Assembly: GCA_024734555.1 (NCBI GenBank)
Contig: JANPWX010019976.1
Coordinates: forward strand, 253,031 to 317,030
Source of the DNA: Trochalopteron elliotii
Lineage: Eukaryota > Chordata > Aves > Passeriformes > Leiothrichidae
Reading direction: 5' to 3'
Length of the DNA: 64,000 nt
The position numbers and the translations under genes were made by a program. Positions 15,801 through 25,045 of this stretch are shown one piece after another (positions within the stretch are counted from its first letter, which is position 1; each line of letters opens with the position of its first letter). The notes under the pieces are model-generated. The model saw only the letters and a program-made list of their open reading frames with translations. It was not told the DNA's origin and ran no database searches.

Positions 15801-18800
15801 ATTCAAAACTTGGAATGATCAACCTCTTCACCTGTGTTCTACTAAAACCAACCTGGAAATAAATGCAAAGGGAACACATAAATAAATAGATTAATTATTT
15901 TACAGTAGAGGCAAAGCAGCTCTTACTTTCTGTCCTCGCATGCTGAGTTTAACACACGTTTATGCAGTGATCAGCCAGCAATCCATGAAACTGCCTTGTT
16001 CACTTGAGCTAACGGTGTCTTCTCTCCCACATACAGGGACAATTGTCCTTAGTTTCTCTGCTTTGCTGTCCAGGTAGCCTTCCAAATAATCCTTCTTCCC
16101 AAGGGACAGACTCAAAAGAATGAACGCAGCCTATGTAACCAAGTAGTAGAATTCCTGAGGATCAGACGACTCTCTGGGTTGCATCTGAGAAATCAAGCAC
16201 TGTACTGTGTATGTCCATATCCTAGGAAAAGTACATGGGTTTTTTGTATGTGTGTTTTCCCTCGTCAGACACATCTGAGTGGGGACATCAAGCCAATCAG
16301 GAGTGGACCGGATGCTACTCAGTCACTGGGTACCTCACTGAAGACACTGGCAAGACTTTTGGGGTGAAATCAGAGTCCTGGCTAAGAGGAGCATGAACGT
16401 ACTTAGAGGACCTCAAGGACTGTGGAGAGACCGAGTGGCACCAAGTAACGCTCCACTGGCAGTTCCTGGAGCAGGAATTCTGTGAGAGGGAGATGGACAG
16501 ATAGCTCCTGTTGGAGCATTTTGGCTCTGTGCCCTTCCCATTGCCAAATCAGCAGCCACTGAACCAACCTCTACTAATGATGGGGAATGGAGGCCACCTT
16601 GAGTGTGACCCCTTCTCTTCCCTTTCTCTCCCCTCAGATGAGTGAGAATAGTTTGGCCTGCAGAAGGCAAGAGCAGAAGAAAACAACTCCACCTCTGTCT
16701 CTAGTGCCTTGACACAGGTCAAGAAATGCAGTGCAGAGAACAAGGATGGAGAAACCTGCTGAGGAAGGGTGCTGAGAAGGAGATACTTTGTGGAAATCTA
16801 GACCCCACTTCACTTAGATTCATGTTATTGATTTGCTCTGCTAAGGGAGAAGCATGTTGGCCTTCATTTCCTCCAAAATATATTTCCTAATCTCTTGAGG
16901 AAATATCTTTGGCCTTTATTGGCCCTGTCTTTACTGTTCTCCCTGTTGCATGCTGGCACGTAATATGCCTGGGACTTCAGGTTTCATTACTGCTTGTAGG
17001 TCAAGACTGGCCACATTTTGCAGTGTTTCTGAAGGAATAAATATATTTAGTATGTTAAAGGTGTCTTATCTTTCTTGCCTCTCTTAACTTTTTTTTTGTT
17101 CCTTAACATTTTTAAGCAATTAATCTCTTTCTCACTAGCTGGTCTCTTATGCAGACAATGAGTATTTCACCATAAATTTGGGGCTTACTTGCACAGTGCA
17201 CCTTCTACTATTGTAAGTGTCTCAGCCTCATGGACTGCTATATTCCTGAATGACTCTAAGCAGTGGATCCCAAATCCTCTGCTGGGAAGAGCTGACCTTA
17301 AGGGTTTTTGATAGATCTGAAACATGCACCAGGCTACCTCACTGTCTGTTCCATTTGATAGAGTGGTGGTAAAGGGATCCAATACAGTTTGCTTTGAATG
17401 TCCCCTTTGAATGGCCTTGTGGGAGCTAAATTTTAGTGGGACAGACCTACAGGAGTCAGTCTATTGGCAACTGGGCACGTGGAAAATCACCAGGATGGGA
17501 ACCCTGACCTAGGTGTGTTCCTGTCTGTAAACAGGAGAAAGGCTCTGACATGTCTGTGTAAGAGCTTGGCACTTGATCCTACATAGTTTGACACTTAGAC
17601 ATCCTGCAATAGTGCAGATCTCAGTAATGTGTTTCTACCTCCCCATTGCTTCCTTAAACTTTCTTAGTTAACTGTTCTGTAATACTGTTTAATGTCTGTC
17701 TGCTTTCCTTCCTTCTCCTGTTACACCTGTACAGAAAACAGCAGTAACACTTTATAAGCTCTATGACATGAAAAGTATGCTTTTTATGGTCTCTTTGATC
17801 TGCCTGGAATTTCACATAAGACAAAACACTATAGCCTGAGAGTGCCTGTGGGAAAGGATGACCTAGACTGAGTTTCACCTGCCCTTTATACTCAGTTTAA
17901 CACCTCTTCACACTGTATTTTGGCTCTTAAAATCTCTGATCTCCAAAATAAGTCATCTGTTGATTTTAATGAATGCCTAGATGTATTTAATACTTAAATG
18001 CAGGTGGTTTGAGTCACTCTGCTTTATTACACTTAGGTCTGTGACTTAAAAATTTGTTCAGACTTGTCCTTTCATACAGTTATCCAGAATGGAGAGAGAG
18101 AATTGGTGTTTCTCCTAAATGATGCAACAACTAGAAATTAAGGTATGCATGCCAGTTCACCTGAATTCTGTTCCTAGGTGGAAGAACTAGGCTGTGGATG
18201 AATAATATATTCTTACTGTTTCTGACTGGTACATAATAAAGCTATGCCTCAAAAAGTTAAGCCTGTGTGTAACAATAAGCATGATGATGTTGAATGCTTG
18301 CATTTCACAGAATGCTCAGGAGTCAGACTTCAGGATACTGTGTGATGCAGCCACTCTCACGTTCATCATCCAGTGTAAGCAGTTGTTGTAGTGGATTGAG
18401 GGAAAATGGAACATCTGAGGAAGAGGATAATGACAGGGTGGGTGTATGATCTCTAACAAACAGAGGCTACCCTCCCTTATTTTACCAGGTGCATTATTAA
18501 AACACGTCTTCTTTGCCCTCTCCAGGAGCTGACGTGCTCACTTAAGGGCCCTCCAAAACAGGATTCAATGGTTCAGAGTATGTGGCTGGATGACAGTGAC
18601 TGCACACCCAGTACTTCTAGCTCACCAGGTAAAAAAGGAAGAAAAATAGAAAAAACCCTCTACTCATGCTTCTAGAAGCATTTGAGAGGTTGAGCTAAAT
18701 CTTCTGTATGCTCTACTTAAAGTTTTAGAAGCACAGGTAGATGGTAGCCCAGGAAAATGGGGAGAGAAGCTGCCATGCAAAGTTTAATGGGGAAAGAATG

Positions 18801-21718
18801 TTTCAGTGGCATGAATAAGTAGTGCTGTACATACTGCAAAAGGAGTTACAGTAGATTGCAAAGAATTAAAGTGTTTATGTGTTTTCTGTGGAGAACTATG
18901 GTTGCATTTCTGAATCCAATCCCTATGTAGACTAGATAGTTTGGATATGGGATTATAGAAACTGCTTCCTGAACAAAGCAGTGTGCTCCTGGGAAGGTGG
19001 GTAATCAGAAAGCTAACCTGCACTGAGAATTTTTTCCAAGGCTGGGCTCTTAGTCTAGTACTTGATTAAAGCTGATGTAGTTGATTAAAATCAGCTTGGA
19101 TCCATTCACAGTGCAGAAATGATTATAATCCTTAGCAGTTCTCTTCTGTCCTGTGGCAGGAACAACTATTGTGTTTCCTGCTGTGGAGCTGGATCACCTG
19201 CCCTGTTCTCAGGTCATGTTTGCAGTTGTGTTTCTCTTTGTTAAAATGAACTGGTTTGGATTGAAGCATTTTTTTGTTGAGCGAGCATCAGCCTTAAGCT
19301 GAAATTAGAAAAAGTTTAAATCAGTTTCAGTCTGTTTTTGAGAATGAGGCTGTGTAAGATTTTGGGGAAGTATGATTGAAAAGACTAAGCTTTTGAGTTT
19401 GGGGAGTCATTAGAAACTGTGAAAGGCAAAACATTTAACATTTGTTTCTGGAAGACTGGAATAGGAGAATGCTGAGGTGTTAAGGGATACTAGGGATTAT
19501 GTGTATGGCAAGGAAGAGAGTTGGTTGGAAGGAACCATGAAATCTTTATAGGAATTGTGTGACAAAGGATTGTTTGTAAAGATTACAAGGGTCAGAAAGT
19601 GGGGCCAACTTACTTTAAGGATAGAATTAGTCTCCACAGCTGTCATGTATGAGATATCATGAGTGGCCATCAGATAGATCCCTGCTTAAAATTGTCTGTA
19701 TCTTAGCAACAGCATTGAAGATATGATACTGTCAGACATTCTGCAGAGACCTCTGTTCTGTGAGATGTTCCTCTTTTGTTGTGGATGCTGGAGGCAGGGA
19801 TGCTTTCCATTGGCCTCTGCTGCTCTTCACATACAGTTTCTCTGTCTGCTGATTCTTTATCGTCTCACAGTATATAAATCATTAATATGCATCACTGAGA
19901 ATAATCATTACAGAGAATGCAATGTAAAGTTCAACATAATTTTTAGGTTTTACAACCCTGGGGACAGAGAGCAGTGTCCTCGTGGTTTAGTTTTGCCCTT
20001 TATTGAGTTATCCAGTAAGTATTCAGACACAGTTAATGCACTGTGTAAAGTCAGACCAAACTGATTTTTTTTCAGTGGAGAAACCTAAGACAAGCCCATT
20101 GTGAGTCTAGATCCTATGCTGAATAAATCCAGCATTCCTAACCCATGTACACATTCTCGCTTCTCCAATTTGCCTTTCAGATTGAGAGAGCACAATTACA
20201 GGAAAAAAAAAAAAAGTCAGCAGTCTATGGTCATTATGCACCCAGATCATGACATAGAGAACTGCCATTGCCAAAATATTTTCTGAGTTGGCTTTAAAGC
20301 ACCAACATGTCTCATATGCCAGAGCATGTCACATGAGGCAGAGGTGACTTTCCCTGTAGCCTCAAGGGCAGGATGAAAATTCAGCTATAATTCTCTTTAA
20401 CATTTAGACACTACCAGTTGTGTTAGATATATTTTTATTTAGTTACTTGGCCTATTAGTCACTTCCTAAAAAACATACATCATAATTACATTTCAGCATA
20501 GTAGAACTGGGATATATACAAAATAGAGAAGAGCCCTAATATTGTAAATTCATGTTGTTTAAAACCAGAGTTTAGCAGCATTTGGCAGTGATTTACCAGT
20601 TTTGTTTTTAAATCTGTTTTAAATTACATAGTGACACTGGGAAAGGGGATAAAAATGGAAAAAATGCTGAAAAAATAGTTGCATCTCATGTGTTTCCTAG
20701 AAAATACTGGTGTGATCACATATAAATAAAAAAAAAAAAAGGAAGAAAGTGTTCCTGGGAAAAGCATCTTAGCTTACTATCTTACTGCAGGAATCCCTCA
20801 TTAGCTTTCTTCACTTTCCTGATTGAATGGTGGTTAGACAGGCCATCAGAGGTATTTACCTGCCCATTCTGCCCCTTAGCACATTCCACACTAATATCAA
20901 CTCTTTAATTCAAACTCTTTCCATTTTCCTCTGATTTAAAGAAAATAGTTATAATACAGATTTATGTTATGATGCAGCAATGCATAAACTGCCACAAACT
21001 GTACTGGTTATGAAATTATCATGTTAGTAATTTTAGTCATAGAATGGATAGAATGGAGGATCACCTAAGAATAAATGTTAAATGGTTTTAGAAGGCTGTT
21101 ACATTAAAGGCATCTTATTCATTTTTTGAGAAATGTGTATGGTGAATATAAGCTGATTACAGAAAGCAAAAGAATTGTTTTAATTTGTGAATTTTGCAAG
21201 TTTTTAATCCCTGGTTTTGCCATGGTGTTGATATGTAATGAGAGACAAATTCCTTATACCCTGAGGTTAGATGTGGGACTCTCAAGGGAGGGGTCAGAGG
21301 GAGAAGGAAGAGAAACACTGTGAGAACATAAGATTAGAGTCTGCTTCACAAATGTGTATCCTTGGAAATAAGACGTTTGGATTGTCTGGAACCAGTGGCT
21401 GATGATTTTTTTTAAATGAAATTAAAGCAGTCACTTTCCTCATGTTTCAAGCTGGAATGAAAAACAAGTGAAGGTAACACTAGTCAGTTGGGCATAGATA
21501 CACTCCTTTCATTCTTACCTGTGGATGAACCACAGATCTGTGAAAACTTTGGGGTAAAACCAGCTATGTGTACAGCTCCTGGGATACCCTCTTGATTATT
21601 TCTGTGTTGTTCTGTGCTTGGTTCCCTTCTAGGAAGCAGGTTGCTTCCTTCCAGCAGTGTTGCTGGCTCCACTGGAAAAGGAAAAGGCAGCAAAGCAGAG
21701 GCTCAGCACCATAATCCA
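777..21718 (+). CDS. RAP1GAP-like: RAP1GAP-like Rap GTPase-activating protein (5' partial, spliced)
   Basis: This gene encodes a GTPase-activating protein that switches off Rap1-type small GTPases. Sixteen GT-AG exons join in frame: 777-880, 2252-2330, 2619-2672, 2763-2846, 3223-3323, 3957-4086, 4340-4495, 7209-7280, 7469-7555, 8221-8355, 9726-9872, 11086-11189, 13465-13578, 18311-18437, 18526-18628 and 21633-21718, giving 561 codons. The Rap-GAP domain is intact, including the segment [11 protein letters not shown] whose Asn (4364-4366) corresponds to the catalytic 'asparagine thumb' of human RAP1GAP. The tail is Ser-rich and keeps family blocks such as [13 protein letters not shown] and MWLDDSD. 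The N-terminus, including any GoLoco motif, lies left of the window. Residues such as [14 protein letters not shown] resemble RAP1GAP more than RAP1GAP2. The locus may instead hold a third paralogue (see findings). The family is certain; orthology is not. Confidence 0.9.
2252..2330 (+). CDS. RAP1GAP-like: RAP1GAP-like exon b
   Basis: Encodes [20 protein letters not shown]...QMAK after completing the split Arg. The acceptor is TGTGTCAG and the donor GTGAGA. The ISCL.EFPN..QMAK pattern is the RAP1GAP version of this segment. Confidence 0.92.
2619..2672 (+). CDS. RAP1GAP-like: RAP1GAP-like exon c
   Basis: Eighteen-codon exon encoding [18 protein letters not shown], nearly identical to the family consensus, between CAACAG and GTACAG. 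Confidence 0.93.
2763..2846 (+). CDS. RAP1GAP-like: RAP1GAP-like exon d
   Basis: Twenty-eight codons, from [16 protein letters not shown] through GVIYQKPGQ; start of the catalytic Rap-GAP subdomain. Phase 0 at both ends. Confidence 0.94.
3223..3323 (+). CDS. RAP1GAP-like: RAP1GAP-like exon e
   Basis: Encodes [13 protein letters not shown]...[16 protein letters not shown], ending on the first two bases of a Gly codon before GTGCGT. Confidence 0.92.
3957..4086 (+). CDS. RAP1GAP-like: RAP1GAP-like exon f
   Basis: Encodes [18 protein letters not shown]...[12 protein letters not shown]...DSQQ after completing the split Gly. This is a highly conserved catalytic-domain core segment. Confidence 0.95.
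4340..4495 (+). CDS. RAP1GAP-like: RAP1GAP-like exon g (catalytic Asn)
   Basis: Encodes [17 protein letters not shown]...[13 protein letters not shown]...LYK. The Asn in HIGND is the asparagine thumb that Rap GAPs use in place of an arginine finger, so the protein should be catalytically competent. The segment LTHSTTGDT before LYK is the most divergent part. Confidence 0.95.
4496..7208 (+). other. 2.7-kb intron of the RAP1GAP-like gene
   Basis: Intron between exons g and h. It holds only AT-rich unique-looking DNA. The longest open frame in it (minus strand, 6344-6865) has no recognisable domain and is treated as chance. Confidence 0.7.
7209..7280 (+). CDS. RAP1GAP-like: RAP1GAP-like exon h
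   Basis: Twenty-four codons encoding [17 protein letters not shown]...FKK, a near-invariant block of the family. Confidence 0.95.
7469..7555 (+). CDS. RAP1GAP-like: RAP1GAP-like exon i
   Basis: Twenty-nine codons encoding [20 protein letters not shown]...KFAKLE, the C-terminal helical end of the Rap-GAP domain. Confidence 0.94.
8221..8355 (+). CDS. RAP1GAP-like: RAP1GAP-like exon j
   Basis: Forty-five codons encoding [16 protein letters not shown]...[16 protein letters not shown]...FLENFK, the family's post-catalytic helix and acidic linker. Confidence 0.93.
9726..9872 (+). CDS. RAP1GAP-like: RAP1GAP-like exon k
   Basis: Forty-nine codons beginning [16 protein letters not shown], a basic Ser-rich segment matching RAP1GAP's RVIRSRSQS region. 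In this family the region after the GAP domain carries kinase sites and is poorly ordered. Confidence 0.88.
11086..11189 (+). CDS. RAP1GAP-like: RAP1GAP-like exon l
   Basis: Encodes [15 protein letters not shown]...[16 protein letters not shown], ending AG before [19 protein letters not shown] is a conserved RAP1GAP block with a basophilic kinase-type Ser motif. Confidence 0.9.
13465..13578 (+). CDS. RAP1GAP-like: RAP1GAP-like exon m
   Basis: Encodes [20 protein letters not shown]...[12 protein letters not shown]. The SSPE.P...K pattern aligns with the RAP1GAP tail. Splice phases fit both neighbours. Confidence 0.8.
13579..18310 (+). other. 4.7-kb intron of the RAP1GAP-like gene
   Basis: Largest intron in this gene. 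It is mixed AT-rich sequence with a more GC-balanced patch near 16.2-16.8 kb. No coding exon fitting the flanking phases was recognised. Confidence 0.6.
18311..18437 (+). CDS. RAP1GAP-like: RAP1GAP-like exon n
   Basis: Encodes [10 protein letters not shown]...[12 protein letters not shown]...TSEEEDNDR after completing a split Lys. The SRSSSS.SS then acidic pattern matches the human RAP1GAP tail. Confidence 0.82.
18526..18628 (+). CDS. RAP1GAP-like: RAP1GAP-like exon o
   Basis: Encodes [14 protein letters not shown]...[16 protein letters not shown], matching the family block with a TWLEDS-like core. It ends on the first base of a Gly codon before GTAAAA. Confidence 0.85.
18629..21632 (+). other. 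3.0-kb intron of the RAP1GAP-like gene
   Basis: AT-rich intron with short poly-A runs near 20.20 and 20.73 kb. No exon or repeat family was recognised. Confidence 0.6.
21633..21718 (+). CDS. RAP1GAP-like: RAP1GAP-like exon p
   Basis: Encodes [19 protein letters not shown]...HHNP after completing the split Gly, ending before a good GTAAGT donor. An AATAAA lies at 21730-21735, just past the donor. A read-through, intronically polyadenylated form is therefore possible and would stop about 23 codons later. Confidence 0.65.
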
Positions 21719-21874
21719 GTAAGTGCTTTAATAAAATGTTTCCTTCTCACTTGCACAGAGATGAGGATGGGAGAAAAGAGAGAGGCTTGATTCAGGAGGT
21801 GTTGCTTGCTGAGGGTTGAAAGGGCAGAGGAAGGTGTTTGCAGGGGGAGGTTAAAGCGGTGCCTTGTTCTGCAG

Positions 21875-21898
21875 GCCTCCATTCTGTGCTGTGTGTGA
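21875..21898 (+). CDS. RAP1GAP-like: Candidate terminal coding exon of the RAP1GAP-like gene
   Basis: After TTCTGCAG a phase-0 reading gives seven residues, ASILCCV, then TGA. It fits the preceding donor but shows no clear resemblance to the human RAP1GAP C-terminus, so it is one of several possible endings. Confidence 0.3.
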   Translation, partial: ASILCCV

Positions 21899-22366
21899 TG
21901 TCAGCGCTGGAGCACGGTCTGCTGCACGCAGGGTGAGGAGCACAGGTAATGGACACGGGGGGAGGAGAGAGAGCCACGGGCCCCTGGCCATCCCTGCCTC
22001 ACTGAGACAGTGCAGCAAGTGCTGTACAGCTTCTCAGCAGGGTTAGTCCTTTACCTTTCTCCCCAAGTGATCTTCCATGGCCAGCAACTCTGGCCTGTCT
22101 GATTTACCTCAGCGCTCCCTTTCCTGGTTGCCTCCTCCCTCTCAGGGAACAGCATTTGCCGTTGAGATTCTGCTCTCTGTCCTAATCTAGGCACAGTTTC
22201 TTTCTCTTCTTTGTCTTTGATTGTTCACTTTCCTTTGCTGAGATGCAACTTACCTTTCTTTGTGCCTAACCTCTGCTTTTTATAATTTCATTACTTTACA
22301 GAACCCCTTTCTGTTGCTTATTTTCTGATGTTGTGTCTATCTGTACACTTGCTTATTTGCTTTCAG

Positions 22367-22591
22367 CGTAACATTGGTGGGACCTACTTGTCCATGCCAG
22401 TTTCACAGCTTTTTCAGACATTGGTAGTGGGACTTGATTTCCCGGTGAGGTCTGTAATAGACCAAAGGGGAGCACAGCTTCTGATTTGTTCCCTAGAATT
22501 CATAGTCCAGTTTTGCCTGTCTTGCTGGGAGTCTCTCTTTTTGCTCAGTGTCCCTTTCCTTGCCCAGTGTCTTCTCTGGCCTGACTGCTAA
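22367..22591 (+). CDS. Alternative terminal exon candidate of the RAP1GAP-like gene
   Basis: A strong pyrimidine-rich acceptor (TTTGCTTTCAG) opens a phase-0 frame starting RNIGGTYLSMPVSQLFQ that stays open to TAA at 22591. A GTGAGG donor at 22445 would instead make a 26-codon internal exon (22367-22444). I do not recognise the peptide. It could be an alternative tail or chance. Confidence 0.22.
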   Translation, partial: RNIGGTYLSMPVSQLFQTLVVGLDFPVRSVIDQRGAQLLICSLEFIVQFCLSCWESLFLLSVPFLAQCLLWPDC

Positions 22592-25004
22592 ACAGCTGCC
22601 TTGAAAGTGGTGGGGATGTGAGGCTCTCAGGAACTAGTTTAGTATATAGCTGAGTAGATGTATCATCTTTATGGAAGAAAATTTTTCCAGCTATTCCTCA
22701 ATATCCCAGAATAGCTGGTAGTTGTTACTGCTGCTGTTTAGATCCTCAGTGCTCCAGTTTTAGCTGCCCTGCCACCATGTGGCATTCCGAGCAGTCAGGT
22801 GAACAGTTCAGCTCTCCACAGCCACAGCAGATCAGAGAGGGGAGCTGGCACTCACCACTGAGACTGCTTCAGTGTGTGCTACGACAAAGATCCGAACTGA
22901 GCGTGACAGTGCTGCTGCCAGCCACTGCTTACTGGGGTCATCCCCAGAGTGTCTGCCAAGAGCTTGTGCTCACATCACAACTCTGTAACACAGGAGCAAG
23001 CTTGCCTAAATGAGGGGCAGAGCTCCCTCAAAATTCTGCTCCCAAACAGGAAAATTTTATTCAAAATAGGTACAGAGTCGGAATTGCAACAATCTGTAAA
23101 CTCACTGATACAAATGCAAAGGCTGTGGTTTTGCATTTACTGGTGGCTATTACAGGCAATAAGCAATGCATCTCATTAGTGCTTAAGTATGATTGTAGTA
23201 GCTAAGGTTTTGAGCATTTAATTTCCATTGATTTGAAGTAGGTCAAAGAGCATTTAAGATAATTTTGTGAAATATATTGCAGACTGTAGGCTCCATTTCT
23301 TTTGGTCCATCTGCCAAATCAACAACATCCTGCCACAAAGGCTGGTTATTTTTCAACTGATCTGGTTCAAAGAACAAAGTTTTATGAGACTCTGCTTTTC
23401 ACTGTGACATTATTTCCAGATGTTCTTTGAATTCTCACCAGCTCCTTATCAGAGTTCATTATTTCCACAAAAGGACATTTTACCCACTCCTGAGACAGTA
23501 GTATTTGCTTAAAGTGATGTTTTAGTCATTCCATTTTATCACAACCTCTGAATCAGTTTGATAGCACAGATTGGAGACTAGCAACTTTCGTGAGAGAAAT
23601 GGTAAAAAATTTCTTTAACATGGCTTCAAGGGACTCAAAGAAACCTATGGCACCCAAATACTTGGTAACTTCCTTGTCATTCTAACTCATCTCTCACAAA
23701 GATTTCCTTAAGTTCCAGACTGGATTTGTCCAAAGACTAAAGAGTACACTGGTAGAAAGGAGGAAGGACTCCTCCAATCCTACGGTATTTCCTGAAGAGC
23801 TGAAAGAAGTAAAAATTGTGGATGGGGGAAAAAATTATACTCCCACAACACGTACAGCTGTAACAATATGAAGAATACAGATTTTTTTTCTGATGCTTTG
23901 TTCCAGGATTTGCTGTTCAAGTGAAAATACATGAATATTTACCTTAAAGTTCAGAAAAAGAGAAAAACAGGAACTCCAGCTGCTACTGTTTCATTCAGTG
24001 ATGCATCAGAGTGTGGAATCGTTGAGAAATCAAACTTCATATAAATCAAATTTCCATGTGTTATTCCAGTTCACCTGAGACAGGGCCAGGCTCAAACTGT
24101 TTCCATGTGAAATTAATTAATTTTATTGTTTGCAACCTTTCCCACTGCAGACTACATGATTGGAAGTCCCTCACAGCAAAACCCAAATCACCTTTGGGCA
24201 GGCAGCAATTAGGGCATCCTTGAGAAGGCAAAACAGAGTTTTCTTCAATTACCAGCTAAACTTACAATGGTGTTCACCACTGTCCTCCAAAGACATTACT
24301 GTAAAAACTGCATTAATTAAAAACCCCTGCAAGGTTTGGGGTTGGTGCCCAAGAATGCATGTGTGTGGTGGTTTCCTCAAATACTAGTCACTGCAGAGCA
24401 AGTTGTATCAAATACAATTGTCCAGGATGGGGACAGATCCTTTTAAAATACTTGATTGGTTCCCTAGACTCTTCTGTGGGCTTGAATTGTGTCCTTTCCA
24501 GCTGCCATGATGCAAAGTAAAAGAAAGCATCAATATCTTAGCCTGTGCTTCTTATGTCTATGTAGTACACTGGACCTAAAATAAAAGGAGAATGTGGCCA
24601 GCTTCTTTTAGGTTGTGTGTTTGTGTGTTTATAAAGGACAAGCAGGAAGATGTGAGAAACTCAGAGATCACAGTCCAGTAATTCTGTAATCCTCATGTTT
24701 TTAGGGTGAAGGAAAGAAAACCCACCAGGAAAGAAGAATGTTCACTCTGCAAGAAGTTAAATCTTTAATGTTAATCTTTGATCTGTTGAAAGAAAGAAAG
24801 AAATAAAGAAAGCACATTTGTATTGGTAAACACCTCACCAGGCTGGTAATATGGGCAAACCTTGAAATTCTTCAAAATTAGAGATGAGACCAAGCAGTAA
24901 GGTTAACTGTTAGAAAGCCATCTCTCTGTGAAATTGAATACATTCAGATAATCAGTGGAGATTGACATATATATTTTCCTTTCTATATATTTCTCTAGGA
25001 CTTT
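22592..25004. other. Convergent intergenic region, RAP1GAP-like to GSTK1
   Basis: Must contain the 3' ends of both genes. I see no conserved coding block. A (GAAA)-type run lies at 24788-24812. ATTAAA on the minus strand at 24764-24769 is a possible GSTK1 polyadenylation signal about 240 bases past the stop. Confidence 0.5.
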
Positions 25005-25045
25005 TCACAGCTTGGGGCTTGGAACTGGTCCCAGCCATTTTTCAC
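25005..25045 (-). CDS. GSTK1: GSTK1 exon 8
   Basis: Encodes [12 protein letters not shown] then TGA. The EKW.GP.P core aligns with human. The end is PKL where human has ARL. Confidence 0.93.
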
